Origin: Streptomyces scopuliridis RB72
GTDB lineage: Bacteria > Actinomycetota > Actinomycetes > Streptomycetales > Streptomycetaceae
Direction: 5' to 3'
NCBI RefSeq assembly: GCF_000718095.1
Contig: NZ_JOEI01000027.1
Coordinates: 77,087 to 141,086 of the forward strand
Length of the DNA stretch: 64,000 nt
The translations under genes and the position numbers were made by a program. The notes beneath the pieces were generated by a model, which was given only the letters and a program-made list of their open reading frames with translations, was not told where the DNA came from and did no database searches. Below, in pieces: positions 24,979-33,365 of the stretch. The number at the start of each line of letters is the position of its first letter. Position 1 is the stretch's first letter.

Positions 24979-25503
24979 ATGAGCGCTGCTGACGAGATCC
25001 TGGACATCGTCGACGAAGACGACCGCGTCGTCGGGCGGGCGCCACGCGGCGAGGTGTACGCGCGGGGCCTGCGCCATCGCGCCGTCTTCGTGCTCGCGCG
25101 GGACGCGGAGGACCGGATCTTCGTCCATCGCAGAACCCCGGTGAAGCTGATCTTCCCCTCGCTGTACGACATGTTCGTGGGCGGTGTCGTCGGCGCGGGC
25201 GAGAGCTATGACGAGGCGGCGCTGCGGGAGGCCGAGGAGGAGCTGGGCGTGTCGGGGCTGCCCCGGCCCGTACCGCTGTTCACGTTTCTGTACGAGTCCG
25301 CGGACGGGACCGGGAGCTGGTGGTCGCGGGTGTACGAGGTGCGCTGCACGCTGCCGGTGCGCCCGCAGGAGGAGGAGGTCGCCTGGCACGACTTCCTCCC
25401 GGAGACGGAGCTGGAGCGCCGGCTCGGACAGGGCCCGGATGGCTGGAAGTGGGCGCCGGACGGGCTCGCGGCGTACGAACGGCTCCGCGCGCCGCGCGCG
25501 TAG
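24979..25503 (+). CDS. NUDIX hydrolase (YfcD-like)
   Basis: 174 residues. The NUDIX box is complete: G...GESYDEAALREAEEELGV, with the two metal Glu. The N-terminal block DEILDIVDEDDRVVGRAPRGEV and RHRAVFVLARDAEDRIFVHRR place it in the YfcD/isopentenyl-isomerase-like group. It hydrolyses a nucleoside diphosphate linked to another moiety; the substrate is unknown. The ATG at 24979 has GGATGG upstream; an ATG nine bases earlier is possible. The two DUF202 genes follow closely, so all three may be one operon. Confidence 0.9.
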   Translation: MSAADEILDIVDEDDRVVGRAPRGEVYARGLRHRAVFVLARDAEDRIFVHRRTPVKLIFPSLYDMFVGGVVGAGESYDEAALREAEEELGVSGLPRPVPLFTFLYESADGTGSWWSRVYEVRCTLPVRPQEEEVAWHDFLPETELERRLGQGPDGWKWAPDGLAAYERLRAPRA

Positions 25504-25513
25504 GGTGCGGTAC

Positions 25514-25906
25514 GTGAGCGACTTTCTGCGCGGCCTGCGGCTGTGGTTCACGCCCCGGCGCGTCGCCGAGGAGGGCGAGACCCCCGACTACCGCTTCTCG
25601 CTCGCCAATGAGCGCACCTTCCTGGCCTGGATCCGCACGGCGCTCGCGCTGGTGGGCGGCGGGTTCGCGGTCGATCAGTTCCTGCCGGACCTGCGCTGGG
25701 GGGTACGGGTCGGGCTCGCGGTGGCGCTGCTCGCGGCGGGCGCGTTCTGCGCGCTGCGCGCGGTCAATCACTGGGTGCGCTGCGAGCGGGCAATGCGGCG
25801 CAAGGAGGATCTGCCCGTCTCCGTGTTTCCGACGCTGCTGAGTCTGGCGGTGGGGCTGGTCGCCGTCGCGATGCTGGTCATCGTGGTGCTGGGGCGGGCC
25901 GGCTGA
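25514..25906 (+). CDS. DUF202 (YidH-like) membrane protein
   Basis: 130 residues. A basic cytoplasmic start is followed by the DUF202 signature FSLANERTFLAWIRTALAL and three hydrophobic spans (VGGGFAVDQF, VGLAVALLAAGAFCALRAV, FPTLLSLAVGLVAVAML). GTG 25514 is ten bases after the NUDIX stop. Function unknown; YidH-type inner-membrane protein. Its stop overlaps the start of a second DUF202 gene. Confidence 0.85.
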   Translation: MSDFLRGLRLWFTPRRVAEEGETPDYRFSLANERTFLAWIRTALALVGGGFAVDQFLPDLRWGVRVGLAVALLAAGAFCALRAVNHWVRCERAMRRKEDLPVSVFPTLLSLAVGLVAVAMLVIVVLGRAG

Positions 25907-26241
25907 TGGCCGCGCCTCCCGGGGACGCGGGCGGGGCCCCGGCCCGGGATCCGGGGCTCCAGCCCGAGCGGACCCGGCTGGCCTGGCGGCGTACGACACT
26001 CTCCTGCACGGTGGTCGCCGTTCTCGCGGCCCGGCAGGCGATCCATGGCGGCGCCACGGCCGCCGGAGTGGCCGGCGCCGCGCTCAGCGCCCTGGTCTGG
26101 CTCGCCTTCCTGGGCGTGGCGCACCGCCGCACGCTGGCGCTGGACGCCGCCGCGCCGGGGCCGCTGACGGTGCGCGCGGCGATCGCCACGACGGGCTGCA
26201 CGATCCTGCTGGCCCTGTTCGCGTTGGCGGTGCTGGCCTGA
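25906..26241 (+). CDS. Second DUF202-type membrane protein
   Basis: 111 residues. After a Pro/Gly/Ala-rich tail it has the DUF202-like block LQPERTRLAWRRTTLSC and three spans ending TILLALFALAVLA. The ATG overlaps the preceding stop (TGATG), so the two proteins are translationally coupled and likely form a heteromeric membrane unit, as paired YidH/YidG proteins do. Function unknown. Confidence 0.82.
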   Translation: MAAPPGDAGGAPARDPGLQPERTRLAWRRTTLSCTVVAVLAARQAIHGGATAAGVAGAALSALVWLAFLGVAHRRTLALDAAAPGPLTVRAAIATTGCTILLALFALAVLA

Positions 26242-26346
26242 AGGGCCGGCCTGAACGTACGGGCCCGACGGTACGGCGACGCCACCTGGCGTGCCGTCAG
26301 CTGGCAGGCTCGGAGCGACCGTTCGCCCGTGAGCCAGGGGACCCCG

Positions 26347-27258
26347 ATGCCTGCCACCGATCCATATCTCGTCCGACTGGCACCCGAGGTGCACGCCTAT
26401 GTCCAGCCGGACGGCGGCTGGTGCCTCAACAACGCCGGTTTCGTCAGCGACGGCGAGACGACGCTCCTCATCGACACCGCCGCCACCGAACACCGCGCGC
26501 TGCTGCTGCGTGAGGCGATCCTGGCGACCGGCGTCCCCCTCCCCCGTATCGTCGTCAATACGCACCACCACGGCGATCACACCTACGGCAACGGCCTGTT
26601 CGTGCCCGAGGCGACCGTCATCGGCCATGCCACCTGCCGCGACGAGCAGTCCGCCGCCGGTCATGAAATCCGGCTGGTCTGGCCGGGGACTGGTTTCGGC
26701 GACATCCGGATCACGCTCCCGACCATGACCTACCACGACCGCCTGACCCTCCATGCGGGCGGGACCGAGGCGCGGGTGATCCACCCGGGCGTGGCGCACA
26801 CCCGGGGCGACTCGATCGTGCATCTGCCGGAGCGTGGCATCGTCTTCACCGGCGATCTGGTCTTCAACGGCGGTACGCCGTTCGTCTCCGCGGGCTCGCT
26901 GCGCGGATCCCTGCGGGCGCTGGATCTGCTGCGCTCGCTGGACGCGAGCGTCGTCGTACCGGGGCACGGTCCGGTCACCGACCCGTCGGTGTTCGACGCG
27001 ACGGAGGACTATCTGCGGTACGTGACCGATCTGGCGCTGGAGGGCCACGCCAAGGGCCTCACCCCGCTGGAGACGGCGCGCACGGCCGATCTCGGGGAGT
27101 TCGCCGCGCTGCGGGAGAGCGAGCGGCTGGTGGGCAATCTGCACCGGGCGTACGCCGAGCTGGACGGGCTGCCGGAGGGCTCGCCGCTGGATCCGGTCAC
27201 CGTCTTCACCGATATCGCCGCGATGAACGGCGGCGCGCTCCCGGCCTGCGACGCCTGA
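26347..27258 (+). CDS. Metallo-beta-lactamase fold hydrolase
   Basis: 303 residues from ATG 26347, five bases after AGGGGA. The zinc motif is NTHHHGDHTYGN; further ligands are in HPGVAHTRGDS, FTGDLVF and PGHGPVTD. The C-terminal ~90 residues are helical. The family is broad (SoxH/quinoprotein relay-like subclass), so the reaction is uncertain. It lies just upstream of the kinase-like/acyl-CoA dehydrogenase pair, but an operator-like site and a new ribosome site separate them. Confidence 0.87.
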   Translation: MPATDPYLVRLAPEVHAYVQPDGGWCLNNAGFVSDGETTLLIDTAATEHRALLLREAILATGVPLPRIVVNTHHHGDHTYGNGLFVPEATVIGHATCRDEQSAAGHEIRLVWPGTGFGDIRITLPTMTYHDRLTLHAGGTEARVIHPGVAHTRGDSIVHLPERGIVFTGDLVFNGGTPFVSAGSLRGSLRALDLLRSLDASVVVPGHGPVTDPSVFDATEDYLRYVTDLALEGHAKGLTPLETARTADLGEFAALRESERLVGNLHRAYAELDGLPEGSPLDPVTVFTDIAAMNGGALPACDA

Positions 27259-27306
27259 CCGGTCCCGGGCCCCGGCACCGACAGGGACCAGGCCCCGCAC
27301 TGGACG

Positions 27307-27326
27307 ACATACCGACTGGTCGGCAT
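27307..27326. promoter_or_regulatory. TetR-type operator upstream of the kinase-like/acyl-CoA dehydrogenase operon
   Basis: ACATACCGACTGGTCGGCAT is a near-palindrome ending 47 bp before the kinase-like gene. The first 14 bases differ by one from the motif upstream of the SDR gene (33221-33238, opposite strand). Confidence 0.6.
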
Positions 27327-27372
27327 CATGAGTCATCAGGATCGGCCACGACCGCCCACGGAGGTACGCACG

Positions 27373-28404
27373 ATGAGCCCAGTCCCCCCGCCAGGACTAG
27401 ATCCCGAGCAGCTGCGCGGCCATCTCGACCGCGCGTTTCCCGGCCTGGTGAGCGGACCGCTCGACGCGCGGCTGATCGAGGGCGGCCGGTCGAATCTGAC
27501 GTACACCGTCACCGATTCCGCCGATCCCGCCCACCGCTGGGTGGTCCGCAGGCCCCCGCTCGGCCATGTGCTGGCCACCGCGCACGACATGAAGCGCGAG
27601 TACCGCGTGATCGAGGCGCTGTATCCGACGGCCGTGCCGGTGCCCGAGCCACTGCTGCTCTGTGAGGACGAGTCCGTGCTCGGCGCGCCCTTCTACGTCA
27701 TGGAGTATGTGGCGGGCACGCCGTACCGCACGGCCGAACAGCTCGCCCCGCTCGGCCCCGAGCGCACCCGCGCCGCCGTCCTGGCGCTGGTCAACACGCT
27801 GGTCGAGCTGCATGCCGTCGATCCCGTGGCGGTCGGGCTCGCCGGCTTCGGCCGCCCCGACGGCTTCCTCGACCGGCAGCTGCGCCGCTGGGGCAAGCAG
27901 CTCGACGCCTCCCGCGACCGCGAGCTGGCCGGTATCGACGAGCTGCACGCGGCCCTCGGCCGGTCGCTGCCCGGCTCCCCGGCGCCCACCGTGATCCATG
28001 GCGACTACCGGCTCGACAATGTCCTGCTGGGCGAGGACGACCGGATCAAGGCGGTACTGGACTGGGAGATGTCCACGCTCGGCGATCCGCTCACCGACCT
28101 GGGGCTGCTGGTGATGTACAGCGCGCGCCTGGAGCTGACGGGGTCGCCGATCAGTACGACCGCCGGGGCCGCCGGCCACCCCGCGCCCGCCGAACTGATC
28201 GAGCGGTACGCCGCGGGCTCGGGCCGGGACACCTCGGCGATCTCCTGGTACACGGCGTTCGCCTGGTTCAAGCTCGCCGTGATCCTGGAGGGCATCCACT
28301 ACCGCTACACCCTGGGCCAGACCGTGGGCCCCGGCTTCGACCGGATCGGCGCTCTCGTCCCCGTCTTCATCCAGCACGGCCTCACCACCCTCCAGGAAGG
28401 CTGA
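27373..28404 (+). CDS. APH-fold phosphotransferase, ACAD10/11- or LvaA-like
   Basis: 343 residues from ATG 27373, with GGAGG eight bases upstream. Kinase-like motifs: EGGRSNLTYTV, VIHGDYRLDNVLL (catalytic loop with Asp and Asn) and AVLDWEMSTLGDPLTDLG (metal Asp). This subgroup is found next to, or fused with, acyl-CoA dehydrogenases. In known cases (LvaA of levulinate catabolism, mammalian ACAD10/11) it phosphorylates a hydroxyacyl-CoA so that the dehydrogenase-like partner can eliminate phosphate. The acyl-CoA dehydrogenase follows nine bases later, so that role is the best guess here. Confidence 0.87.
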   Translation: MSPVPPPGLDPEQLRGHLDRAFPGLVSGPLDARLIEGGRSNLTYTVTDSADPAHRWVVRRPPLGHVLATAHDMKREYRVIEALYPTAVPVPEPLLLCEDESVLGAPFYVMEYVAGTPYRTAEQLAPLGPERTRAAVLALVNTLVELHAVDPVAVGLAGFGRPDGFLDRQLRRWGKQLDASRDRELAGIDELHAALGRSLPGSPAPTVIHGDYRLDNVLLGEDDRIKAVLDWEMSTLGDPLTDLGLLVMYSARLELTGSPISTTAGAAGHPAPAELIERYAAGSGRDTSAISWYTAFAWFKLAVILEGIHYRYTLGQTVGPGFDRIGALVPVFIQHGLTTLQEG

Positions 28405-28413
28405 GTACCCCTC

Positions 28414-29628
28414 ATGGACTTCGCATTCGACGCCCGCACGGAAGAGCTGCGGGCCAGGCTGCTCGCCTTCATGGACGCGTACGTCCTGCCGGCCGAGGCG
28501 GTGGCGCACGAGCAGCGGTCCCTGCTGGCCGACCCCTGGGACACCCCGGCGGTCGTCGAGGACCTCAAGGCCGAGGCGCGCGCCCAGGGCCTGTGGAACC
28601 TGTTCTTGCCCGATACGGAGTACGGCGCCGGGCTGACCAATCTCCAGTACGCGCCGCTCGCCGAGATCACCGGCCGCTCCCCGCAACTGGCCCCCACCGC
28701 GCTGAACTGCGCCGCGCCCGACACCGGGAACATGGAGGTGCTCGCCCAGTTCGGCACCGCTGAACAGAAGAAGCAGTGGCTGGAGCCGCTGCTCGCGGGC
28801 GAGATCCGGTCGGCGTTCGCCATGACCGAACCCGACGTGGCCTCCTCGGACGCGACGAACATCCAGACGCGGATCCGGCGGGACGGCGACGACTACGTCA
28901 TCAACGGCCGCAAGTGGTACATCTCCGGGGCGATGAACCCGGACTGCGCGATCTTCATCGTGATGGGCAAGACCGACCCGGACGGCGAGGACCTCCGCCG
29001 CCAGCAGTCGATGATCCTGGTCCCGCGCGACACCCCGGGGCTCGAAGTCCGCCGCGCCATGCGGGTGTACGGCTACGAGGACCACTCCCACGGCGGCCAC
29101 GCCGAGGTGGTGTTCGACAACGTGCGGGTGCCCGCCTCGCATCTCGTCGGCGAGGAGGGCGGCGGTTTCGCGATCGCGCAGGCCCGGCTCGGGCCCGGCC
29201 GGATCCACCACTGCATGCGGCTGATCGGGATGGCCGAGCGGGCGATCGAGCTGATGTGCCGCAGGGCCGTGTCCCGTTCGGCGTTCGGAAAGGCGATCGC
29301 CCAGCAGGGCGTGGTCCAGAACTGGATCGCGGACGCCCGGGTGACGGTCGAACAGCTGCGACTGCTCGTGCTCAAGACGGCCTGGCTGATGGATACGGTC
29401 GGCAACAAGGGCGCGCACACGGAGATCCAGGCCATCAAGATCGCCACCCCCCGCGCGGTCGTCGGCATCATCGACTCGGCCGTCCAGCTGCATGGCGCGG
29501 GCGGGGTCAGCCAGGACTTCCCGCTGGCCGAACTGTGGGCCGCGGCACGGACCTTGCGGCTGGCGGACGGTCCCGACGAGGTGCATCAGCGGTCGCTGGC
29601 GCGGCGGGAGCTGAAGAAGTACCTCTGA
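28414..29628 (+). CDS. Acyl-CoA dehydrogenase family flavoprotein (partner of the APH-fold kinase)
   Basis: 404 residues. Acyl-CoA dehydrogenase blocks are all present: FAMTEPDVASSDATNIQTRI, GRKWYISGAMNPDCAI, RLGPGRIHHCMRLIGMAERA, SRSAFGKAIAQQGVVQNWIA and LHGAGGVSQDFPLAELW. In the ACAD10/11-like group the usual catalytic Glu is replaced in some members; I see no obvious Glu at the end of the LHGAGG helix, which would fit a lyase-like role. It ends 62 bp before the convergent LuxR gene. Confidence 0.9.
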   Translation: MDFAFDARTEELRARLLAFMDAYVLPAEAVAHEQRSLLADPWDTPAVVEDLKAEARAQGLWNLFLPDTEYGAGLTNLQYAPLAEITGRSPQLAPTALNCAAPDTGNMEVLAQFGTAEQKKQWLEPLLAGEIRSAFAMTEPDVASSDATNIQTRIRRDGDDYVINGRKWYISGAMNPDCAIFIVMGKTDPDGEDLRRQQSMILVPRDTPGLEVRRAMRVYGYEDHSHGGHAEVVFDNVRVPASHLVGEEGGGFAIAQARLGPGRIHHCMRLIGMAERAIELMCRRAVSRSAFGKAIAQQGVVQNWIADARVTVEQLRLLVLKTAWLMDTVGNKGAHTEIQAIKIATPRAVVGIIDSAVQLHGAGGVSQDFPLAELWAAARTLRLADGPDEVHQRSLARRELKKYL

Positions 29629-29690
29629 GCGGGACCCACGGGACTGACACATCTGAGGCCGGCGCATCCCGGGCCGACGTATCCGGGGCC

Positions 29691-30530
29691 TCAGGAGTCC
29701 GGCGACGGCGGCGGGAGCAGGCCGAGGGACTGGGCGCGCATGACCGCCGAGAGCCGGTCGCAGGTGCCCAGTCTGCGGTAGATGCCCTCGATGTGCTTGT
29801 GGACGGTACGCGGGGAGATATGCAGCCGGCGGGCGATCGCGGTGGCGGGCATGGCCTCCGCGAGCAGCGTGAGGACGGTGAGCTGACGGGGCGTGAGCCC
29901 CGCCTCCGCCGCCCGCTCGACGGGGTCCGTGACGGAGGCGACACGGGACGGGGCGGGAGAGGAGGGCGCGGCACAGGTGGCGGCGGCACGCCAGCGCGCG
30001 AGGGCGCTGTAGTGGGAGTCGATGCTGACCAGCAGGGGCTGGACACGACGGGCGTACGCCAGCTCCTCCGCCGTGAAGTCGTCCTGCGGGTGGTGCAGTA
30101 CGAAGCCTCTGGCGACGCCGGCCGGGGCGGGCAGCGGAATCCCGAGCATATGGGCGCCGAGGGTCCCCCGGGCCAGCCGGTGGCTCCGGCTGCGCAGCCA
30201 GGAGCGCTCGCCCATGATCTGGCTCGCCGACAGCGGCGTGTGGTCCCGGGCGGACGTGTAGTGGGCCACGAGCGGGTTGTCCGCGCGCAGTTGCCGGGTG
30301 GTCAGCGCGTCCAGATAGTCCTGCGAAAGCGCGTGGGCGGACTTCCACGCCACCACACGTCCGGTCCGCTTCGCGTAGCTGGCCTGGGAGAGCGAGACGG
30401 CCGACGCGTGCATGCCCCGGGCCAGTTCGGCGAGGACCGAGGACCAGGCGGGCTCCGGGTCCGGGTGTTCCAGAACGGCGACAGCCAGACCGAGCATATG
30501 GGCGTAATCACGCCACAGGACAGACCCCAT
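29691..30530 (-). CDS. LuxR-family transcription regulator
   Basis: 279 residues from ATG 30530, five bases after GGGGG; sequence further upstream in frame is Arg/Pro-rich and unlikely to be coding. The C-terminal HTH is standard: LTPRQLTVLTLLAEAMPATA, IARRLHISPRTVHKHIEGIY and RRLGTCDRLSAV. The N-terminal ~200 residues are a helical domain I do not recognise; there is no receiver or ATPase domain. It is convergent with the acyl-CoA dehydrogenase gene, and its target is not evident. Confidence 0.87.
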   Translation of the reverse strand: MGSVLWRDYAHMLGLAVAVLEHPDPEPAWSSVLAELARGMHASAVSLSQASYAKRTGRVVAWKSAHALSQDYLDALTTRQLRADNPLVAHYTSARDHTPLSASQIMGERSWLRSRSHRLARGTLGAHMLGIPLPAPAGVARGFVLHHPQDDFTAEELAYARRVQPLLVSIDSHYSALARWRAAATCAAPSSPAPSRVASVTDPVERAAEAGLTPRQLTVLTLLAEAMPATAIARRLHISPRTVHKHIEGIYRRLGTCDRLSAVMRAQSLGLLPPPSPDS

Positions 30531-30658
30531 CGATACCCCCGCGCCCCCGACGGCCGGTGATGGCCGTACGCACCGACACCGATACTCTCCGTGTTCATTC
30601 TGCCGTACCCCTCGCCCCCTGGATAGACCGGCCGAGGGGTGGATCGGCATCACATAGG

Positions 30659-30699
30659 GGGCTCCCGGGGCCTGCGCACAGCCGCCGCCCCGGGAGCCC
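30659..30699 (-). terminator. Perfect 13-bp hairpin beyond the I36-like gene
   Basis: GGGCTCCCGGGGC (30659-30671) pairs perfectly with GCCCCGGGAGCCC (30687-30699), with a 15-nt loop. It is the main feature of the 303-bp gap 30531-30833; the rest holds only GC-rich sequence and the LuxR gene's upstream region. Confidence 0.6.
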
Positions 30700-30833
30700 T
30701 GGGCCGAGGGGGGTGCCCGCCGGTGCAGTTGCCGCGGCCACGGCAACTTCAGCGGCGCCCTCCGGCCCCTCACGCCTTCGGGCCGTCGCTCCGTCCGGCC
30801 TTCACGCCACCGGAGCCACTGGCCGTCGGGCCG

Positions 30834-31406
30834 TCAGCAGGGCACGACGTAGTAGACCTGCGTCCAGGTCGCCGTGCCGGTCTGGGGCGCCCTGGAGGTC
30901 CAGCGGACGCTGCGGTCGGAGTTCAGGAACTTCGCGGTCGTGCCGCGGGTCTGGTTGTTGTTGAACGTGCCGTCCCCGACCCAGGGCAGGCTGTAGGTCC
31001 CGCACCGGTAGTAGTCGCGCGAGTCGCCCGGCTTGTACAGACAGAGATGTCCGTACGCGCACGCGGCGGGCGCCCGGCCGCTCACCCCGGGCCCGGCCAG
31101 GTCGCGGGCGTACCGCTGGCCGGGAGCGGCGACGACGAGATCGCCGCCCTCGATCGCGATCCTGTTGGCGGAGACCTGCCTGCTGCCCGGCTCTTCCGCG
31201 AGATAGCCGTCGACCCGGTCCTGGAGCTCGCCGGCCTGGGCGGGTGTCAGCCCGGCCCGTTGCGTCTGCGCGGTGAACGCCTGGCGGCTGTCGTCCCGAG
31301 GAGTCTGCGCCCCGGCGGTCGGGGCCGTCATCAGGCCGGCCGCGAGCGTACCGGCGGCGAGGACGCCGACCGTGGCCCTCAGCATGAACGCGCGGATCTT
31401 GTTCAT
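30834..31406 (-). CDS. Secreted peptidase-inhibitor (I36)-like protein
   Basis: 190 residues from ATG 31406, preceded by AGGGGGATCA. The signal peptide covers about 1-33 (MNKIRAFMLRATVGVLAAG...AGA). A charged helical pro-region follows (SRQAFTAQTQRAGLTPAQAG). The C-terminal ~75 residues carry the I36/Streptomyces metalloproteinase inhibitor pattern with four Cys: CAYGHLCLYKPGDSRDYYRC ... NNNQTRGTTAKFLN ... YYVVPC. It is exported; a role in controlling extracellular proteases is inferred from the family. Its leader region has a tandem 17-bp duplication. Confidence 0.82.
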   Translation of the reverse strand: MNKIRAFMLRATVGVLAAGTLAAGLMTAPTAGAQTPRDDSRQAFTAQTQRAGLTPAQAGELQDRVDGYLAEEPGSRQVSANRIAIEGGDLVVAAPGQRYARDLAGPGVSGRAPAACAYGHLCLYKPGDSRDYYRCGTYSLPWVGDGTFNNNQTRGTTAKFLNSDRSVRWTSRAPQTGTATWTQVYYVVPC

Positions 31407-31416
31407 TGATCCCCCT

Positions 31417-31450
31417 TGAGTCATATGCGCGTGTGAGTCATATGCGCGTG
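31417..31450. repeat. Tandem duplication of a 17-bp unit upstream of the I36-like gene
   Basis: TGAGTCATATGCGCGTG occurs twice head to tail (31417-31433 and 31434-31450), starting 11 bp upstream of the start codon. Each copy contains CATATG. It may be a doubled regulatory site in the leader or a recent duplication. Confidence 0.9.
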
Positions 31451-31609
31451 GTCAGGTGCGCGGAATGTCTCACGTTCCGTAGACCGAACGACACTCATAG
31501 TGACTAGGGCGCGCGGTACCCGCAATGCGTACAAGTACGTAGGGAGAGCACCCGCGTTCGGTGCATGGCGCGCGGGGGCGGGGGGCCGCCACCGTACCGG
31601 GCCGCCGCT

Positions 31610-32203
31610 TTATGGGCGCAGCGCGCGCAGCAGCAGATCCGCGAGATGGTCCGCGACCTGCTGCGGGGTGAGCGGGCCGTCCGGCCGGTACCAGGTCGAG
31701 AGATGGTGGACCGAGCCGAAGTGGTAGTCCACCACCAGATCGGCCGGGGTCGCGGTGGAGAAGACCCCGCCGCGCTGGCCCTCCTCGATCAGCGCGCGGA
31801 ACCGCTCGTGGTAGCGGCGGCGCTCCGCCCGCACCCGCTTGTTCTTCTCCGGGCTGAGATGGTGCATGGAGCGGAAGAAGATCGCGGCGTCGTCCAGGTT
31901 GTCGATCGTCGTCACGACCACATCGGCGGCGGCGGCCCGCAGCCGCCGCTCCACCGGCTCGTCCGCGTCCGCGTAGGCGTCGAGACGTTCCTGCTGGAGG
32001 CGGAGTACGCGGGAGTAGACCTCCTGGAGAAGGTCCTCCTTGGAGCCGAAGTAGTGGTAAAGCGCACCCTTGGTGACGCCCGCCGCCTCGACGATCCCCT
32101 GGACCGAGGTGCGGTCGTATCCGCGCTCGGCGAAGAGCCGGGTGGCGGCGGCCAGCAGTCGCTGGGGAACGGGGGTACCGTCCCCGTCCGTCGTTCTGGC
32201 CAT
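31610..32203 (-). CDS. TetR-family regulator
   Basis: 197 residues from ATG 32203, with AGGTGG six bases upstream. The N-terminal HTH is LAAATRLFAERGYDRTSVQG / IVEAAGVTKGALYHYFGSKE. The C-terminal domain matches the TetR group that controls fatty-acid or acyl-CoA genes (FFRSMHHLSPEKNKRV, VVDYHFGSVHHLSTWYRP). The SDR gene lies upstream on the same strand, and an operator-like site precedes the SDR. A matching site lies before the kinase-like/acyl-CoA dehydrogenase operon, so this is the likely regulator of both. Confidence 0.88.
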   Translation of the reverse strand: MARTTDGDGTPVPQRLLAAATRLFAERGYDRTSVQGIVEAAGVTKGALYHYFGSKEDLLQEVYSRVLRLQQERLDAYADADEPVERRLRAAAADVVVTTIDNLDDAAIFFRSMHHLSPEKNKRVRAERRRYHERFRALIEEGQRGGVFSTATPADLVVDYHFGSVHHLSTWYRPDGPLTPQQVADHLADLLLRALRP

Positions 32204-32372
32204 CTGTCGCCACCTGCCTTTCGCTCCATGCCGTCCCCGGTCCCCGGCGCCTGCGATGACGCCCACGAGAGGGAACGCGGTTCCCGCCCGAGGATCTTCC
32301 CACCCGCCGTCCCGGGCGGCTCGGGCAGGATCGCGGCCGCGCGGGGGCGGGCGTACGCGCGGACCCGCGCGG

Positions 32373-33149
32373 TCACTCCCCCGCGCCGCCTCCGACCGCT
32401 TCCCACTTCTGCTGGACACGGTTCATCGTGGCGAGCCAGCGGTCGGGGTCTCCGGAGCGCGCCTGGTAGAAGCCCGCCACCTCGGGATGCGGCAGGACGA
32501 GGAAGCGGTCCTCCGCCATGGCGGTGAACAGCGCCTCGGCCACGGCGGGCGGCTCGATGGCGGTGGGAGTGAGCACCAGCTCGCCGGCGCTGCCGGAGGC
32601 GGTGAGCATGTCCGTACGCACGCCCTGCGGGCAGATGGCGTGCACCTTGAGACCGCGGTGACGGTAGGTCAGCGAGAGCCATTCGGCATAGGCCAGCGCG
32701 CCGTGCTTGGTGACGCTGTACGGGGCCGCGCCGATCATGGTGAGCAGACCGGCTGCGGAGACGGTGGAGACGAACCTGCCGCTCCCGCGCTCCAGCCAGC
32801 CGGGCAGCAGCGCCCTGCTGGCCCGTACGTGCGCCATGACGTTGACGTCCCAGGCGGCCGACCAGACGTCCTCGCCGGAGAGCGCGTCACCGGCCGAGCC
32901 GAGCCCGGCGTTGGCGCAGTAGATGTCGACGGTGCCGCCCAGCGCCTCGCGGGCGTCGTCCACGATCAGGGAGGCGTCGCCGGGGACCGCGACGGCGTCG
33001 ATCTCCGCGGCGACGGCCTTGGCCTTCTCCGCGTCGAGGTCGTTGACCACCACCCGGGCGCCTTCGGCGGCGAATCTGCGGGCCAGCGCGGCGCCGATGC
33101 CACCGCCGGCTCCCGTGACCACAACCCCCGCACCGTGCACCGAACTCAT
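32373..33149 (-). CDS. Short-chain dehydrogenase/reductase
   Basis: 258 residues. Cofactor motif TGAGGGIGAALA, NAG motif at CANAGLG, and the active site: Ser in STVSAAG, then YSVTKHG (Tyr and Lys). Gly at the end of the first strand is followed by VVVNDLDAEKA, with an Asp that favours NAD(H). It oxidises or reduces a hydroxyl/keto group of a lipid-like substrate. Probably co-regulated with the kinase-like/acyl-CoA dehydrogenase pair. GGAAAGGCAGG precedes the ATG at 33149. Confidence 0.9.
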   Translation of the reverse strand: MSSVHGAGVVVTGAGGGIGAALARRFAAEGARVVVNDLDAEKAKAVAAEIDAVAVPGDASLIVDDAREALGGTVDIYCANAGLGSAGDALSGEDVWSAAWDVNVMAHVRASRALLPGWLERGSGRFVSTVSAAGLLTMIGAAPYSVTKHGALAYAEWLSLTYRHRGLKVHAICPQGVRTDMLTASGSAGELVLTPTAIEPPAVAEALFTAMAEDRFLVLPHPEVAGFYQARSGDPDRWLATMNRVQQKWEAVGGGAGE

Positions 33150-33220
33150 CGGGACCTGCCTTTCCGGCGTTCCGGTTCCTCGCCGACGCCCTCGCCGACG
33201 CCCTCGTCGACCCTCAGCAG

Positions 33221-33238
33221 ACTAACCGGTCGGTATGT
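33221..33238. promoter_or_regulatory. TetR-type operator upstream of the SDR gene
   Basis: ACTAACCGGTCGGTATGT; its reverse complement ACATACCGACCGGTTAGT shares 13 of the first 14 bases with the site at 27307. It lies 72 bp upstream of the SDR start and 128 bp from the divergent NamZ-like gene. Confidence 0.6.
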
Positions 33239-33365
33239 GACGCGGGAAGAGGACGAGCCGGGCGGGGACGGCGGCGCGGCGTGTGGTCGGCGTCGTTCCG
33301 CGTGGCCCCGTGGAGCGCTAGCGTGCGTGGCCATGACAGCCGACCGAGTGCGCGGAGGTAGCGGA

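Noticed and set aside
27397..30348. Minus-strand open frame of 983 codons across the kinase and acyl-CoA dehydrogenase genes
   Set aside because: Antisense shadow; low-complexity Arg/Gly/Val protein spanning two well-supported genes and a convergent LuxR gene.
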